Notes under the pieces: model-generated
Told to the model about the DNA's origin: nothing
Seen by the model: only the letters and a program-made list of their open reading frames with translations
Databases searched by the model: none
Made by a program: the position numbers and the translations under genes
NCBI GenBank assembly: GCA_029259995.1
Contig: JAJDEC010000099.1
Span: 1 to 5,229 of the forward strand
DNA length: 5,229 bases
DNA from: Phycisphaerae bacterium
GTDB taxonomy: Bacteria > Planctomycetota > Phycisphaerae > UBA1845 > UTPLA1
Direction: 5' to 3'
Shown: in pieces, positions 3,891 through 5,229 of the stretch
Numbering within the stretch: the first letter of the stretch is position 1
How the letters are laid out: every line of letters begins with the position of its first letter

Positions 3891-5229
3891 TCAGACACGG
3901 ACGATTTCCCGCGGCGCCATGAACGCGAGCCAAGTTGCCTTCGGCCGAACGCCGAACGCCGCCTCGACGGCCTGTGCATAAATCTGGACCTGACCGGCGT
4001 ATTCCCTGGCGCGCTCGCTGAGCGCATCGCCGAAGACGCGATCCGTCTTGTAGTCGAGGACTTCCCAACCACTGCCGTCGTCGAACAGGCAGTCCACGAT
4101 GCCCCGAACCAGCAGCAGATCGCCCGCATCCTTCGCCGCCGCATCGACGTGATATCGCCGCGGGTCCGTTGCCAGCACAAACGGCCACTCCCGCAGTACG
4201 CGCGTCGCCGGCTTGCGCAGCCGCACGCCCAGCTCCGCTGCGTACAACCACGCACATGCGTCGAGATCGATTGCCGCCGCCTGATCCGCCGTGAATTGAC
4301 CTGCCGCGACCATCCCGGCCAATTGCGATTCGAGATTTCCCTTGTCGCACGCCTGCGCCAAATCCACGCGCTGCAACAACTCGTGCGTCCAGGTTCCCAC
4401 GTGCGTCGATTCCGGCGCCGTTGCGGCACCGAATGTCGGCATGCGAAACGTTCGCGGATACTTCGACGCCGCTGTCGGTCCCGGCATGGCCCCGACAGGA
4501 TCGTCCGCCTCTTCCATCAGGTTCCAACGCCGCTTCAGTTCGCTCGCCGCGACGACCGCCGGTACGTGGCAAAGCGCCTCCGCCGCATAGGGTGTGCAAA
4601 GCCGCCGCTCGATCGTCGCGATCAAGGGTACATGCGCGGGCGATATCTGACCGGTATGCGCCAGCGTTGCGAATTCCCGCGCCTGCTTGGCCGCCGACGC
4701 ACTTTGTGGCGACTCAAACGCCCAGTCCCGCATATCGCCGAGTTCATATTGCGTGACGCTGAATAGAGTGGGGCCCTCCGGCGAGATGCCCGCCCAGTTC
4801 ACGAGCGAGGCCGGCATCGATTGCAGGGCCGCGAGTACCCATGTCATGCTGTTTCGCGCATTCAACCGAATCGGTAATGGAAGCACACACGAAGGCTGCG
4901 GCGGCGCGTCCGCCGCCGCCGGCGACTCAATCAGCTTCCCCGTTCCAACGACGACGAGCCGCTCCTTGGCCCGCGTCAATGCGACGTAGAGCACGCGCAA
5001 TTCCTCGGCGATCGACTCTCGCTGCACGGCGTCGCCGACGAGCCGGTGGGGGAGTGTCGGGTATTGAAAATGCCGGACCAGATCCACGCCCTCAAGCCCC
5101 ACGCCCAGCTTCCGATCCACCAGCAACGCCTGCTGCGCATCCTGCAGATTGAACTTCTTCCCCGCTTCCGCCAGAACCACGGCGCGAAATTCAAGGCCCT
5201 TGCTTGCGTGGATTGTCATAATGCGAACC
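3891..5229 (-). CDS. addA: AddA-type ATP-dependent helicase/nuclease, C-terminal part, 5' end beyond window
   Basis: The frame enters from the right edge (first visible residues VRIMTIHASKGLEF) and stops at TGA 3893-3891, leaving about 445 residues of a protein usually about 1,100-1,250 long. AddA is the helicase and nuclease subunit of AddAB, which resects double-strand ends to start homologous recombination. Numbered from the Met at 5219: UvrD/Rep helicase motif V TIHASKGLEF (2-11), motif VI EELRVLYVALTRAKERL (72-88), then a RecB-family PD-(D/E)XK nuclease domain. The nuclease has GTWTHELL (275-282, His279), REWPF (343-347), GIVD (373-376, Asp376), LDYKTD (388-393, Asp389 and Lys391) and QVQIYA (410-415). 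All expected nuclease residues are present, so it looks catalytically intact. RecB-like and other UvrD-nuclease fusions share these motifs; GIVD with LDYKTDRV and the short tail favour AddA. The Met at 5219 is internal to motif V, not a start. addB, if present, would lie outside the window. Confidence 0.9.
   Translation of the reverse strand, partial: VRIMTIHASKGLEFRAVVLAEAGKKFNLQDAQQALLVDRKLGVGLEGVDLVRHFQYPTLPHRLVGDAVQRESIAEELRVLYVALTRAKERLVVVGTGKLIESPAAADAPPQPSCVLPLPIRLNARNSMTWVLAALQSMPASLVNWAGISPEGPTLFSVTQYELGDMRDWAFESPQSASAAKQAREFATLAHTGQISPAHVPLIATIERRLCTPYAAEALCHVPAVVAASELKRRWNLMEEADDPVGAMPGPTAASKYPRTFRMPTFGAATAPESTHVGTWTHELLQRVDLAQACDKGNLESQLAGMVAAGQFTADQAAAIDLDACAWLYAAELGVRLRKPATRVLREWPFVLATDPRRYHVDAAAKDAGDLLLVRGIVDCLFDDGSGWEVLDYKTDRVFGDALSERAREYAGQVQIYAQAVEAAFGVRPKATWLAFMAPREIVRV

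Noticed and set aside
2815..4599. A single 594-residue minus-strand protein
   Set aside because: The first half overlaps the well-supported addA frame and is low-complexity Gly/Arg-rich shadow sequence. The real protein starts at 3771 with a lipoprotein signal.
3789..4766. Long plus-strand open frame opposite addA
   Set aside because: Its Arg-rich translation shows no domain, and it lies antisense to a frame with clear helicase and nuclease motifs. Such frames are common opposite G+C-rich genes.

Overview
This G+C-rich window has four protein-coding regions with clear families or features, one small membrane protein, and two repeat-filled intergenic gaps. It looks like a piece of bacterial chromosome. 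Short palindromic repeats between genes, a lipoprotein with TPR-like helices and the general codon style suggest a planctomycete-like bacterium (Planctomycetota, perhaps Phycisphaerae). That placement rests on style and memory of similar repeats, not on a marker gene.

Layout. Positions 1-1197 (+) carry the C-terminal synthetase domain of a glutamine-dependent asparagine synthetase whose start lies left of the window. Positions 1198-1569 are non-coding and hold a regular array of three palindromes (1213-1425) and one copy of a second hairpin repeat (1470-1501). Positions 1570-2211 (+) are a complete uracil phosphoribosyltransferase gene (upp). Positions 2212-2557 are non-coding and hold an A-rich tract, an inverted copy of the second hairpin repeat and a fourth palindrome. 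Positions 2558-2764 (+) encode a 68-residue protein with two predicted membrane helices. On the minus strand, convergent with it, lie a putative TPR-type lipoprotein (2815-3771) and, upstream of that, the C-terminal part of an AddA-type helicase-nuclease (3891-5229, running off the right edge).

How the genes relate. The named genes are housekeeping functions: amide nitrogen transfer, pyrimidine salvage and double-strand break repair. They do not form one pathway. The lipoprotein follows addA on the same strand after a 119-bp gap that contains a plausible promoter of its own, so it need not depend on addA transcription.

The most interesting structure is in the DNA between the genes. The three palindromes before upp are spaced 91 and 92 bp apart, share flanking boxes, and differ by paired, compensatory substitutions. 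One of these palindromes and the 32-bp hairpin repeat both recur downstream of upp in the opposite orientation, so upp sits inside a nested inverted arrangement. This resembles REP/BIME-type elements; no transposase is present in the window.
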